Position numbers and translations under genes: made by a program. Below, piece after piece: positions 13,140-25,791 of a stretch of DNA of 64,000 nt (its first letter is position 1; each line of letters opens with the position of its first letter). The DNA comes from Paragordius varius. Taxonomy: Eukaryota > Nematomorpha. The stretch lies in assembly GCA_964247055.1 (NCBI GenBank), contig OZ176055.1:9858001-9922000 (forward strand), read 5' to 3'. The notes beneath the pieces are model-generated. The model had not been told where the DNA came from. It worked only from the letters and a program-made list of their open reading frames with translations, and ran no database searches.

Positions 13140-13850
13140 TTTGTACTTTAATTTTTTGGACTTCAGTATAGCATTTGACATAGTCAACCATGACTGTTTC
13201 TGGAATATTTTATAATCTTCCAGAGTTTCATTCTGTGTTCTAAGCAAACAGGTGCGATCAAAGCACAATACGGTCCTACCGACTGGTTCTTCAGAGGTGT
13301 GAGACAAGGATGTATTGTATCTCCCCTCCTATTCAAATTATACACAGAAAATATTCGCAATTGCGAACTTTCTTAATATGTTGGAGCGCGCATAGCTGGT
13401 CTTACTGTATGGAATCTCTGATACGCTGAACTGAATCTCATCTGGACATTATTTATCTTTTACAGTCGAAGCAATCTCTCCAAATATAATCTAATAATTC
13501 TCAACGCTCCCCAGATACAATACCACTTAATGCTTCTCCTCTCGATGTAACCAATTACTGCAAGTATTTGGGTTCAGTAAGTCCAGATCTCGACATACGA
13601 GCACGGCTTGCATTAGGGGCTACCATGAGCATGCTGTTCAGATTTTAACTTTTCGGTTGTAAGAGTTTTAACCAAATCAGCCATCCTAAAAGCAATGGTT
13701 TACACCGTCGATTTTTAGAAATCATATGTAAATCCATCGAAAATCCGCATCAACTCATTTTAAATGTGGTGCTTCCGAAAATCACTATACTATGAATATC
13801 TCTTAAAAATCGTAACATAAATCTATTTTTTGGTACGCACTGAGTGTACT
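13140..13850 (+). mobile_element. LINE (non-LTR) reverse-transcriptase fragment
   Basis: Translated pieces match the palm and thumb of non-LTR reverse transcriptases in order: FSIAFDIVNHDCF (usually FSKAFDTVDH), VRQGCIVSPLLFKLYTENIR, GARIAGLTV followed by a YAEL where YADD is expected, and KYLGSVSPDLDIRARLALG. A MWCFRKSL-like stretch near 13760 fits the CLR region. It is 5'-truncated, has several frame breaks and lacks the catalytic DD, so it is long dead. The clade cannot be named. Confidence 0.8.
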
Positions 13851-14160
13851 ATTATAAGAGTTAGCCTTAAACACGACATATTATTTCAAATTTATATTAA
13901 CATTCATATTATAGCCTAAGGTTATTCAAAATTTAAAAGGGTAAATTCAATTAATGTAATTGATTTCATGGAAAAGTATAATGTAAAAGATTGAATATTA
14001 ATACAAAATTTTTGTAGTAATGCCAATTTAAGAGATTTTGGACAAAGGATTTTTGAAAGATTTCCAAGATAAAAAAATTACACTTTTGAATCTTTTTATC
14101 GAGTGTGTAAATATAAAAAATATTTTGTCACATATTGTGTATATTAAATATAATAAAAAA

Positions 14161-17100
14161 ATGTTTTGTAATAATCTACCCATATTCGAGGTATTGTTTG
14201 GACTCCAGGGTAAATCTATATTTTTATATATGTGATGATAAATTTTTCATGAAAACTTTATGATATAATTTTAAATCTTTAATTTGTAAATAATGCTTGA
14301 AAAAGTAAATTAAATATTACCAATATGAAATTTGATATTTTATTGATTTGTTAGTTTTGTCTGTTGTTTTGTTTTGTGAAAATGTCTCAAATTCCGAAAT
14401 CTATTGGAGATCCAGCTTAATAAGCCAACAGCATCCTTGTAATCGGCCTTGCCATGCATTTACGAAGCCTTTGGAATGCACTTACAATTTTGTGGTCACT
14501 GTTGAACACACAAATTATACGTGTGACAAATGTCAACTTAATACCACCAGCTATTTGTAAGCTTTTATAATATAAAAATAGCATTACACTAGTTTTACTT
14601 TAAATAATAGAATTAAAAAAACTTGCAATAAATCTTTATATAATAGAAAAAGAGCATCGAATGAAATGATTTTAATTTCATTATTTACATGTTAAATTGC
14701 AAACGATTTTAACGTTTTTAAAGAGGGCGTAATGAGCGAATCAAGGCAATGCGCACATATAAATCCAAGCACTTCTGATTGGGATTTTAACCTTTAAAAA
14801 TAACCGGGCGGCTTATAGACACAGATTTTGTTGGTCAGAGTCCTTGAAATACAGGCTTAGTTCTTTCGTTAAAAAAAACTAAGCAAACACCAATCATATT
14901 GTATTAACATTTTCACAATATTAAAAAACGTCATGAATAATTTGATATTAATATATATCATCCAATTATTTTAAAATTCAATTTAAAATAGGATAAAAAC
15001 ATATGTTGAATCCTTTAAACTGATTATTTACAAAAGCAGTCAAAGTCACGGTCATAATGCATTTAGACCCAACCTAATTAGTAATTTTATGACAGATCCG
15101 AAAATATAAGCCTATCTGATTGCCACGGTCAAGAATGTGTGCTAGGAGATGGCTACCAGCGAGTCGTGTATCTTGTAAATAATAGATTCCCTGGACCAGA
15201 TATAACGGTTTATTCTGCGTCTACTCCTCTAATTAACCATAAATTATCGTGAAAGATTTTTTACCTGTTTTAGGTCTGCGAAGGCGATAAAATCGTAGTT
15301 TATGTGAACAATTCCATCTTGAATGAAGAAGCTATCACGATTCATTGGCATGGAATGCATCAAATCGGAACGCCTCACATGGATGGAACACCAATGGTTA
15401 CTCAGTGTCCCATTTTAAAGGGTAAATATTACATTAACTAATTTGTATGATCTCAAAAATGCTTGATTGTTTTCTTATGTTTTTATTTGCATCTACCATT
15501 TCAGAAATCGCTATAAAAATTTAGCTTTTACATTTCAAGTCTCGAAGATTAATTAATGTATTATTGTATTGCTTTTTATTTCAAGCAATTAAATATTTTT
15601 ACGAATGTTAATTAGGAGGTATTTTCCGTTATGAATTTTCCGCAAACCCTGGAGGTACAGCCTTTTGGCATTCACATACAGCGTTTTTGAGGGCGGATGG
15701 TTTAGTTGGTCCTTTGATTGTACGAAAACGCATTCAACATATACCTAAATGGTTTGAGGAAAAATTTTATTTTAATTCAAAATCTTTTGACAAATTGCCA
15801 TTGATTCCAACTATAACTCCGATCCAAAATGAAATATATGATAAGGTTTTTTTCTCTATGATCAAATATTATTATTGAAATGAATAACATTTAACATTTT
15901 TTTGCCAATGCATCATTTAGCGCCAATCATCCTCAACTTTTACTCTCTCTCAAAACAATAATACGTATTCCAAAATCAAGTATAGAAGTTTTTATCGAAA
16001 GAGACAAAAACATCAAGTTTGCTTACGAGAGTATGCCCAACATTTATTTGCTCAGGATCAGGACAATGTTATTATCGTGCAAGAATGGAAACATGATATA
16101 AGCCTAGTGGATTACATGCTAATAGATGCAAAAGCCAAATGCCTCGTAATTAATGGACGGAAAGGAACGCCTAAATCTCCACCCGCTATAACGGTCATTA
16201 ATCGCAAAAATTATTTTGGAGGCGCTAATAAATTGGACAAATGTCCTGACGAAGCAAACAACTGTCAAGATGACATGCCATGGCTTCGAATAATTAGCAA
16301 TGGGTTTCTTTCATGTCCCATACAAGCACATTTAGAGGGACACAGGTAGGTTGTTTAATTTATTATATATTTGATCATTCTAAACAAAAAAATGTTTGCT
16401 ATACAATCTTCTCACATGTGTAATATTTATTTTTTGGGTACGCTAATTTTTTCAATCAAACATAGGCTCAAATTAATTGCTTTGGATGGGATTGAGTTGG
16501 AAGATGCTCCAATATTTGATATATTAACCATATTCCCGGGTGAGCGATTAGATGTCCAACTGATCCAAACTGATTCCCCTCCCAGAGAACAACGACCGCC
16601 AAGCGTAGAATGGGAGAGTTTCGCATTGCATTGGATTTCTCACGGCGATTGCCTTGTTAAAGGTATTCATGCAAATGCAACATCATACATCGTTTATCGA
16701 AACCAGGATATCACAAATAGCCATATTGAACAAGATGTATATGATGATGACTATGAGGATTGTAATGGAGAAATCATGACAGTAACAGCAACAACAAGTC
16801 CACAAAACAATTTCGATCAACTTTTACAGAGTGTTATGGAAATGAATTTGAACCCGTCGTCCAACATACCGAATAAGGCGTTTGATTGGCAAGTTGCGCT
16901 GAATACATCAATAGTATATATCTTTCTTGAAATTAAATAAATTATACAACTTATTTTATTTATAGCAATTTTACATCGTTTGTAGATTTTTAACCCAACA
17001 CATATGGAAGATATTAATCAAAATAATCGGTATATCCGATTAAATGACATACAGCCTCTCAAAAAATCGAAAATAATTTATGATAATATAAAATCTCTTT

Positions 17101-17626
17101 CAAATTTGGCGCAAGATATGCTTGTGGTGGACCATAAAATATTTTTGTTTGTGGATAGTCCAATCATATATGAAAGTAAGTTTGTATCTTGACATTTTAA
17201 TAATATGCTTTCATTTTATAGTATTATCGCTTTTATTTTTAATTAACACAGACATGCCAATTTTCAATAACATTTCTTATCGGGCTCCAAGTCACCCGCT
17301 CCTGACACAATTTTCCCAAATCGATAAAAAGCAATTCTGTAATTACGAGACTCACCCGCATTGCAAATATGAATTCTGCCCCTGTACTCACCTCTATAAC
17401 ATACTGTTGGGGACAGTTATTGAGCTCATATTAGTAGACGAAGGTAAAACCATCATTTAAAGGCATTAATTATTTTCTGTTTAATGTAAAGGTGTATGTT
17501 ACAGTAAAGAATCAATACGGACAAAACGTAAAATATAAAGACAAATATTTTTTTTTAAAACACAACCAAACCATTATAAATCTTGATTTATTTCATTATA
17601 ACTCATTGTTTTAAATGGCAAAGTAT

Positions 17627-17657
<31 letters not shown>

Positions 17658-19345
17658 TACTAACACAATCAATTCAATATTTTACATTTGTAATTAAATA
17701 GCTTATGTGGGACACATTAAGGTTAAAAGTATGGTTGTCTTTTTTAAAAAATTATATGTCTTTATATTTTTACGTAATGTCTGCATAATTTCGATTCTTA
17801 TTAATGTAATATCTTTTAGGGCTAAATGGTGAATATGATATCCATTCAGTACACTTACATGGTGGCTATTTCATCGTTTTGGCTCAAGAAAAAATGGGTC
17901 CCAATGTCACGATTGAGAGGGTTAATTATTTATTTTTTGATTTGATGGAATTCGAATTACACAAAAGCGATTGAAATCACAAATATATAAAAATCATAAT
18001 TTATTAAAATATTTCGAAAAGAAATATTAACAAAATTGTAATATGGTAACCTAATAATGGAATATAAGATTTAACACTCAATAACAATTTTAGTAAATTA
18101 TAAACTTTATTAAAATAAAAAACGTATCGGTAAGCCAATCATTTAATTATAATTATCTTAAAAATAATCATTTTAATGATTTTTACTATATTTTTATACA
18201 TTTTGCGGATCTCACGGGGCTTGCGAGTCGCAAAATTGGCTTTAAACTAATGTAATCAATTTATTTGTCTATCTTAATATTCTAATCTAAAATATATTAT
18301 ATTGGGGAAAATAATACGTTAACTTGGTGAGCATGAAACAAATTTTGAATGTTTTCATGACTGTTTAATCCCAGAATACCGATATTAAGGTTCCATTTGA
18401 AGGCGTCTACATAAGTGTTTTATTTTAACTTTGAAATTAATAAATTTCTTTCGCCACAGATAAAATTGTTGGATGAGAATGGGAAACTAAGGCGCAATTA
18501 TACGCATTACAGTGTGAAGGATTCTGTCTCAATCCCAGAAGGTGGCTATACTATTGTGCGCTTTAGGGCCGACAATCCAGGTTTCTTTTTCCCCACTTAT
18601 ATAATTATTTTATATGCCACATTTATTACAAAACTGGTAATTTCGCTGTATTACAAATAAACTTTTATTTATAAAAGGGGCTAAAATGGTTTTAATTAAA
18701 AAAATAATTTAAATATGTATATCCGATTCTCATTTTATTATTTTGCGAATCGGAACGATAGGTTTAATTAAGTCAATTTTAGAAGTGGGGGTAAAAATGT
18801 TTGTCATTTAGCTTTTGTATTTTTTCTTTGTGATTACTATTATTCCTATATTTTACAATTGTAATTCAATGATTTTTATAGGATAAAATCAGGTTCAAAA
18901 AAGTATGGTTGTCACTTAAAAAATCTTTATATTTTTACATTTTGTCCGTATAATTACAATTTTTACTGTATATATGACTGTATTATATATCCCAATCACA
19001 GCGTGGGGTTGAACACAGGAACTAATTCAATTAACGGGTGCATCTATAAATCATTAAATAAAATCGTATAATAAACTATAATAATCTCATAATTCTCAGG
19101 AAATTGTGTTTTCAAGATGATATCATAAAAATGACTATTATCGTAACTTTAAAAAAAGATTCGTATTTTATTAAATTTATGCTTTAAATTTAGGCTTTTG
19201 GATGTTTCACTGTCATTTACACTTTCATTTGTTCCAAGGAATGGCTGTCGTTTTCCAGATAGGAAATATCACTCAAATGAGACCAGCACCCTCTAACTTT
19301 CCTCAATGTGGACCCTGGCTTTCATCTTATCCATCTCATCTTTAA
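14161..19345 (+). CDS. Laccase-type multicopper oxidase A, secreted
   Basis: Twelve exons: 14161-14209, 14355-14556, 15096-15207, 15274-15421, 15616-15845, 15921-16345, 16466-16913, 16986-17175, 17252-17443, 17820-17920, 18460-18580, 19194-19345; 790 codons with stop. Exon 1 is inferred from a hydrophobic leader ([13 protein letters not shown]) and matching phase. The mature N-terminus has HPCNRPC. Copper motifs are complete: HWHG (about residue 145), WHSH (189), HSVHLH (674) and [12 protein letters not shown] (745), with Met as the axial type 1 residue. Arthropod enzymes of this class oxidise phenols, catechols or iron outside the cell; the substrate is not readable here. Exon lengths and phases match paralogue B at 20-24 kb. 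The C-terminus is about 27 residues shorter than B. AATAAA at 19395 fits the poly(A) signal. Introns hold M1 elements. Confidence 0.93.
17500..17800 (+). mobile_element. M1 MITE in oxidase A intron 9
   Basis: Both ends are recognisable (ACGGACAAAACGTAAAATAT and TCTTTATATTTTTACGTAAT). It carries an internal (TA)n at 17630-17656. Confidence 0.7.
18830..18973 (+). mobile_element. M1 MITE, right half, in oxidase A intron 11
   Basis: Only the part from ACAATTGTAATTC through TTTGTCCGTATAATTAC to TTTTTACTGTA is present. Confidence 0.65.
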
Positions 19346-19885
19346 AATTCTAAAAACACACCGTCATAATTTGTAAATTTTCTACAAAATTGTGAATAAA
19401 CTTGCGATATATATACCTATTGTATTTATATGATCAAGAAAGTATTGTTATTAAAAGGTATTTCATTTTGAGCACCTAAGATTTAAAAATAATTTTAAGT
19501 TAATTGGTAAATTAGCATTATTAGTTCTTTGGCGTTTTATATCCCTAAGATGTGATTTTTTATAGAAATATCATCATTTATTGGTAATGGATTGATTGAG
19601 TTATCACATGTCTGATGAGACGGATATTTGTATAACATTGTATGACAAAATATATGGGCTCATTTAAAAACATAAAATGTACATATTTTGTGTCTCTTTT
19701 CAAATGAGAGGACAATGCGACAAAATTAAAAGTAATACTTAATAAATTCAAAGAGCCATTCCATATATGTAATGTAATTAAACGATTTAAATGACGTATA
19801 ATTGTTAAATAATATGAGTGTAATTTGTAAATTAAAATAATAAATTATCCCATCATGGAGGTAATGTAGGCTTATTCATATAATT
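19346..19885. other. Spacer between convergent oxidase genes
   Basis: 540 bp between the two stop codons; A+T-rich, with no gene or recognisable element. Confidence 0.6.
19395..19400 (+). terminator. Poly(A) signal AATAAA, oxidase A
   Basis: Lies 50 nt after the stop codon of oxidase A. Confidence 0.6.
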
Positions 19886-22800
19886 CTAAGGTCGAAAGGT
19901 AGCCCATCTAAATTCATGGAGTTTGTGATTGGGTATGTATCGACTCCGCTTGCCAAATTCCGGATTAAAAAGATGGTCAGTTTCAGCAGGCGTCCAAGAA
20001 CCACATTTAGGGAAATCTTTGGGTAGAGGAGGCATATCTCCTACATGTCCAACTTTAAAGATCAAGGCCATTCCTTTAATAAAATGGAAATCCAGATGGC
20101 AATGGAGCATCCAAAACCCTATATAAATGGATGGATTATGGTAGTAAAAAATATCAAAATTACCTGGATTATCCGCTTTGATACGAACGATGGTGTAACC
20201 GCCTTCTGGGATGGCAACCGAATCTTTGATTGCATAATGAGTGAAATTCCTCATTAATTTCCCAGCTCTGTCTCCAACCTTTACCTGTTTTCATAGAAAT
20301 ATCATCCATCCATATAGATATTTTAGTAATTAACTTTAACCAATATTTATGCACATACCGATTTTGTCGTAATTTTTTTTGCTAGTTTTTCTTGACCCAA
20401 AACGACCATATGATGGCCATGTAAATGGACGGAGTGGATATCATATTCTCCATTTAAACCTAAACAACAAATCGCAAACATATAATAAATGTTTTACTTT
20501 ACGCGATCATATTTTAAGAAGATATAAATGAATAATGCGAATAACCTTCATCTATCAAAACTAATTCGACGACGGATCCAAGCGGAATGTCATATATGTG
20601 AGTACAAGAGCAAAATTCTACCTTGCATTTGGGCAGAGTATTTAGATTGCATAATTCATCATTCGGTATCTGATAGTATTGGCTAAGTAAGGGGGCACTT
20701 GGAGGTCGATATGAAATGTTATTGAACATAGGTATATCTGTGCCAAAAATGCAGATTAATTTATAATATATATATTGTGTAAAAAACAAGTAACAAACCT
20801 TCATCAATCAGAAAACTGTCAGAGAAAAGATAAAGCTTATAATCGACTTGAGTATCAGGCTTGGCAAGAAAATTAATTGGTCCGTTTTGGCTGATGTTAT
20901 TGGAAAAGTGTTGGGAATTCAATTCGTTTAGGCGAACGTACCGAACATTAGTGTTAAAATCTTCCATATGTACCGGATTAAACACCTATAATATATGTAT
21001 AAATTAGATAACCAACCAAAACCAACCTTCAAAGTAGATAATGCCGCGTTCCAATCAAACGAATCGGAATTTCGTCTGAGCCAATCGTATTCCGAATCCT
21101 CGAGAACGGTTTCATTGTTTTGAGTGTAAATGACATATGAGGTTGCATTAGCATGAACACCGTCGATTATACAATCGCCATGACCAATCCAACGCAAAGC
21201 ATACGTTACAAGTTGAGCAGATTCAGAACTTTCATCCGTTTCTATCAATTCCACGTCAAACCTTTCCCCGCCAAATATGGTAAGAATATCGAATTCTGGT
21301 CCAGATTCTATCAAGTTTCCATCGGTGGCCAACAATTTGAATCTTTTAAAATATAATTATATATATTTAATATCTCCTCGCTAATTAAAGTACGTCAACA
21401 ATTATTATTATCGAATCGATATACCTATGTCCTTCCAACTGCGCTTGTATGGGACAAAATAAAAAGCCATTGCTTATAATTCGGATCCATGGTCTTTCAT
21501 GATATCGGTTAAGAGATGCATTGCTTGAATCATTAGCGGATGCTGGTGGATATTTAATGAAATTTTGTCGGTTAATGACCGTTATAGCTGGTGGAGACAA
21601 GGGTGTTCCTTGACGTCCATTTACTAATAGGCTCGGAGCATCTTCATTATCATGGAGATAGTGGATAGGACTTAATTCATGTTTCCATTCTTGTACCATA
21701 AGCACATTACTTTGGTCTTGATCCAGTGTGTGCTGGGCAAAAGCTTTAAGAATTTTTTTGCAGGGTTTTATAAAATCTGTTTTTTTGGAAATCAATGGTT
21801 CTTTTGGCTTTATTTTAATTTCAGGTGAGGCAACAATGGTTGGGTTGGTATTTTTATCTCTAATCAGGTTCCCAGATAACAATCTTTTCTCCTGTTTTTT
21901 GATTCGGTTTGTGGCGATTTCTTGTGCTTTTTGACTAGGACGTTGTGTATACTGCACATACATAATAACAAAATGATTCATTATAATTTTAAGAAAATAT
22001 CAATCAAAGTTCTCATACATTTTTGTAGTACTGGGCCATTTGAGATGGTTTTTTAGGTGAAGAATTTTTTATCCCAGTTTTTTCATCCTCCACGTGTCGT
22101 TTATTACATTTAGGTTTTGGGGTTACGGGTTCACTTGGTTTAGGGGCATTTTTTGCCTCATAATCTGCATTGAAAGCATCGGCATATCCCTGAGGCACGA
22201 GACTAATGCGCTTTCTCACAATCAAGGGACCGACGACTCCTTCAGCTCTAAGGAAGCCAGTATGTGCGTGCCAAAATGTGGTACCAGGTGGATTGGCCAT
22301 AAAATCATAACGAAAAGTTGAACCTATTTGATTAAATCATGCGCATAAAACGAGTCAAATAATTGATTGATTGATTAATTGATTTTACTAATCAATGAAA
22401 GAGTCAGTACTTACCTTGCAAAATTGGACATTGTGTCACCATAGGTGTGCCATCCATGTGCGGCGTTCCAACCTGATGAATTCCGTGCCAATGTATAGTC
22501 AACACTTCGCCACTCAAAATGGCATTCGTAACGTAAACGACGATTTGATCGCCTTCACACACCTAAACATTCATTTGGAAGCAAACAAATAAATTAATAA
22601 ATAACATTAAAATAGTTGGACATCATCTCTACTAATGACTTAAACTTTGCAACATTGTTTCATGATATATCAAAATGTGGAAAGAGTCTCATATATGAAA
22701 AATAAGAAAACAAAGCTATAATACATTAGTATATTTAATTATATATCATGCAGAAAAATTAGCTGTTTGTTCCGCTAAATAAACTTTTTGTAATCGCACT

Positions 22801-24145
22801 TTTATTTTTTTAAGCCAAAAATTTTCAACTGTTTAAATGTATATTTACTTTGATTTAAATGGCATTCAAAAGTCTTATTTATCTGATATTATTTTTGTCA
22901 ACACAAAACAAGTAAAATATAATTTATGCACCATTTTTACGATAAAATCGCTTTTTAATGTTCAGACAATCGGAACGTATTTTAATTATTAAGATTGAAG
23001 TTGTATATGGGCAAAATATTGATAAATCTTGCCTTTTCAAAATACTAACCGTAATATCTGGACCTGGGAACTGATTATTTACCAAATAAACTGCTCTTTC
23101 ATGACCATCTCCCACGACACATTTATTCCCCATGCAAACTGATGTCTTATTTTCAAACTCTTCACTGCTAAATCAAAAAATAAATTTTGCGAATTCTCAA
23201 GTATTCACTGTAAATCTAATTATTTTGGTTATTATTTTTATTATCAAAGTGATGTAACCTCTCTATTACAATCACATTTAGCTATAGATATAAATAAATA
23301 TTTTTTCACATTAATGACTAAGGTTGATATTACAAAAATGTCAAACAAACTTTGAAACAGTGGGACAATCTTTACACGTAAACTTTGTGTGTTCCATGGT
23401 GACTTGGAAATCGTAACGACAAACCATTTGAGGAGTGTAAGCATGACAAGGTCTGTTGCAAGGATGGACATTTGTCTCAAAACTCGACCTCCACACACTT
23501 TTATCCGATGTCACAAATTTTACGGGTAAAACAAAAACTGCTAACCAAATTACTGTGTAAAAAAATGGAAATCAAATTAAAACGTAAAAAAGATAGGTAT
23601 TTTTTCAAAAAAACCAAATACTTTTAAACCTAAATTGGTATTAACTACGAATTCCAAATAAATTGAAAATGGTACCAATTATCTATATTTTCTCTTTTTC
23701 TGTCCAAAAAGTTGATGTTATTTAAATATCAAGAAAATAAAATTTCTTTTAAAAAAAAATATTTGTGTCTTTTAATTTTCACGTTTAATATGTATGAATT
23801 CGATATTTACTTACATATAATATTTTTTTCACCAATTTTGTATAAATTATATTAATTAAAACTGAAAGGGCGGAATGATTTGTTCTCAAAAGTATCAATT
23901 AAATATTTTCCCTAATAGTAAATAAAAATAATGTTTATAGATATATTGCCGGAAAAACCTTAAAAAAAGTCATAGAGTTATGAGTTTGTGATATAATTGG
24001 AAAAACAAAGGTGATTAATATATGCACGGCTTTGATTATGAAAGGATTTATATCTACAATTGATTTTATCATATGTTTATGCTTAAAATAAATTTATTGA
24101 TAACAAATTGTTTATAATCAGAAACTATTGGAATAATTTAATCCC

Positions 24146-24182
<37 letters not shown>

Positions 24183-24231
24183 TACCGTAGAAAACGAAAT
24201 GGAATAGAAATATTCTCGTTGTTGTTCCCAT
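19886..24231 (-). CDS. Laccase-type multicopper oxidase B, secreted
   Basis: Twelve exons in transcript order: 24231-24186, 23552-23351, 23167-23050, 22562-22415, 22323-22019, 21951-21425, 21342-21027, 20985-20799, 20737-20546, 20459-20359, 20284-20164, 20118-19886; 832 codons with stop. The start lies in a 46-nt exon with a signal peptide ([15 protein letters not shown]). The mature protein has HPCNRPC and all four copper motifs: HWHG (about residue 147), WHAH (190), HSVHLHGHH (689) and [12 protein letters not shown] (760). A Lys/Pro/Glu-rich linker (about residues 205-330) between cupredoxin domains 1 and 2 is longer than in A. The last intron is only 45 nt, is a multiple of three and has no stop, so its retention would add 15 residues. 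Role as for A; the substrate is unknown. Confidence 0.95.
24153..24180. repeat. (TA)n microsatellite in oxidase B intron 1
   Basis: Starts within 10 nt of the exon 1 splice donor on the minus strand. Confidence 0.85.
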
Positions 24232-25787
24232 TTTCACAAATTAATTTTTATCGCTATAAACTTTATGAATAAAACAGAAATGTCTATTATTGCCAATTTA
24301 AGAAAAATTCTTAATGTCCTGTTTGGTTAAAAAAATTAAAACAAAAATATAAAGTATTTGGCAATATTATTAATATTTTGTTTTTTAAAACAAAACAAGA
24401 AGACAAGTGTCGAAATAAAAATACCCAAATATTTCAGCTTTTATAATTTTTTATAAATAAAATAATTTATGTAAATATGTGTAATTTCGATTTCGATGTA
24501 AAGAAGGGAATACAAAACTACTCTTATGAATTAATTATATATTTATATATAATATATAAATCTATTTTTATTACATTTATTTTTTAGAAAGACTGGATTT
24601 AATAGTTTTTACCTTTCGAAACAGTCAACATAACAAGTCGCTTGAACTTTAATACCTATATCTATATAAGAGGGGGAAAAATTATTTTTATATGCCCAAA
24701 GGCCAAAATTGTTTGAATTTATTTGATATTTACCTTTTTTTTCGATTCAAATTCAATATTTATTTATTCAAACTTAACAAATTTTGTATCATACCCAAAA
24801 AGTTTAGACCCAAACTTAAGATATTTTACAAGGCAAAACTTTTTTAATTAAACCTATTGACACAAAAATTATTGATTAAATAACTTATTTTAAAAATTTT
24901 GAAACTTTCCAATTTCACAAATGGTTTTTTATACGTTTTAAAAGATTAAATTGTAATTAGAATAATCTTAAAATATGTATTTTATTGCTATAAATGAATG
25001 TATATATGATCCAAATATGCCTTTATTTTAAATATAGAAATATGAAATGAGAAATAATTTGTTAAAATATCAAATCGCGAATTAAAATTAAGCGACTTCT
25101 TAAACATTTAAAGTTGCAATGTTTAATAAATATGAATTTGAATTAGAAGTGCTGAAATCGGGAAAGTTTTCAATTTAAATTATTCAATGTTGATATAAGA
25201 TTAATAATTTATTTGGTAAAAATTTATTAATAAAAGAACATAATATACAGTAAAATTTGGTAAATAATGTTAAGGTTAAAAATAGAAATTTTATAAAAAA
25301 AAATTTATTACATTCACTTATTATAAATATACAAAACAAATAAGATGAAAATTGGTAAATATCTTCATAAATACATGAATAAAGTAATAAAACAGTGTGT
25401 GGTATAAAAATGTGCACAGTTTTTGAACCAAATATTTAAAATATCACCCAAAAAGTGTAATTTAAACATAGACAGACACATTAATAATTTATGCATATAT
25501 TTCTTTTCTTCAATGTAGACCTCTAAAATAATGGCAAATCCACGACGACACGAAAAATACCCTATTTTTTGTCTAATATTGCTACATATGTGCGTATGTT
25601 TTGAACCCGTAGTAATTCGAAGACCCTTGGGGGAATTATTGAGATTTTATGGTTTTTTTGTATATCAACCAGGTGCAATATATGTAAGTACACCTCACAT
25701 ATATATGGAATATCTGAGTAAAAATTTGAGAATTATTACTAAAACTAAAATTTGGGCGACTAAAATAAATGCATGTCCAGTTTCTAA
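24232..25787. other. Intergenic region 5' of oxidase B and 3' of the receptor
   Basis: About 1.55 kb, mostly A+T-rich low-complexity sequence. It should hold the oxidase B promoter, but no clear element is seen. One open frame at 25531-25791 is listed separately. Confidence 0.5.
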
Positions 25788-25791
25788 CTAA
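25531..25791 (+). CDS. Possible small open frame, unassigned
   Basis: ATG in a favourable AATAATGGC context opens 86 codons with a hydrophobic stretch (PIFCLILLHMCVCF) after a basic start, like a signal anchor or signal peptide. A consensus GTAAGT donor lies at 25684, so this could be a first exon rather than a whole gene. It ends against the receptor stop codon on the other strand. There is no homology I recognise, and chance is likely. Confidence 0.15.
   Translation: MANPRRHEKYPIFCLILLHMCVCFEPVVIRRPLGELLRFYGFFVYQPGAIYVSTPHIYMEYLSKNLRIITKTKIWATKINACPVSN

Noticed and set aside
18377-18412. Possible extra small exon in oxidase A ([12 protein letters not shown])
   Set aside because: Joining exon 17820-17920 directly to 18460 reproduces the exact exon lengths and phases of paralogue B, and B has no counterpart for it.
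21153-22592. Several plus-strand open frames over oxidase B
   Set aside because: They are antisense shadows of well-supported minus-strand oxidase exons with copper motifs.
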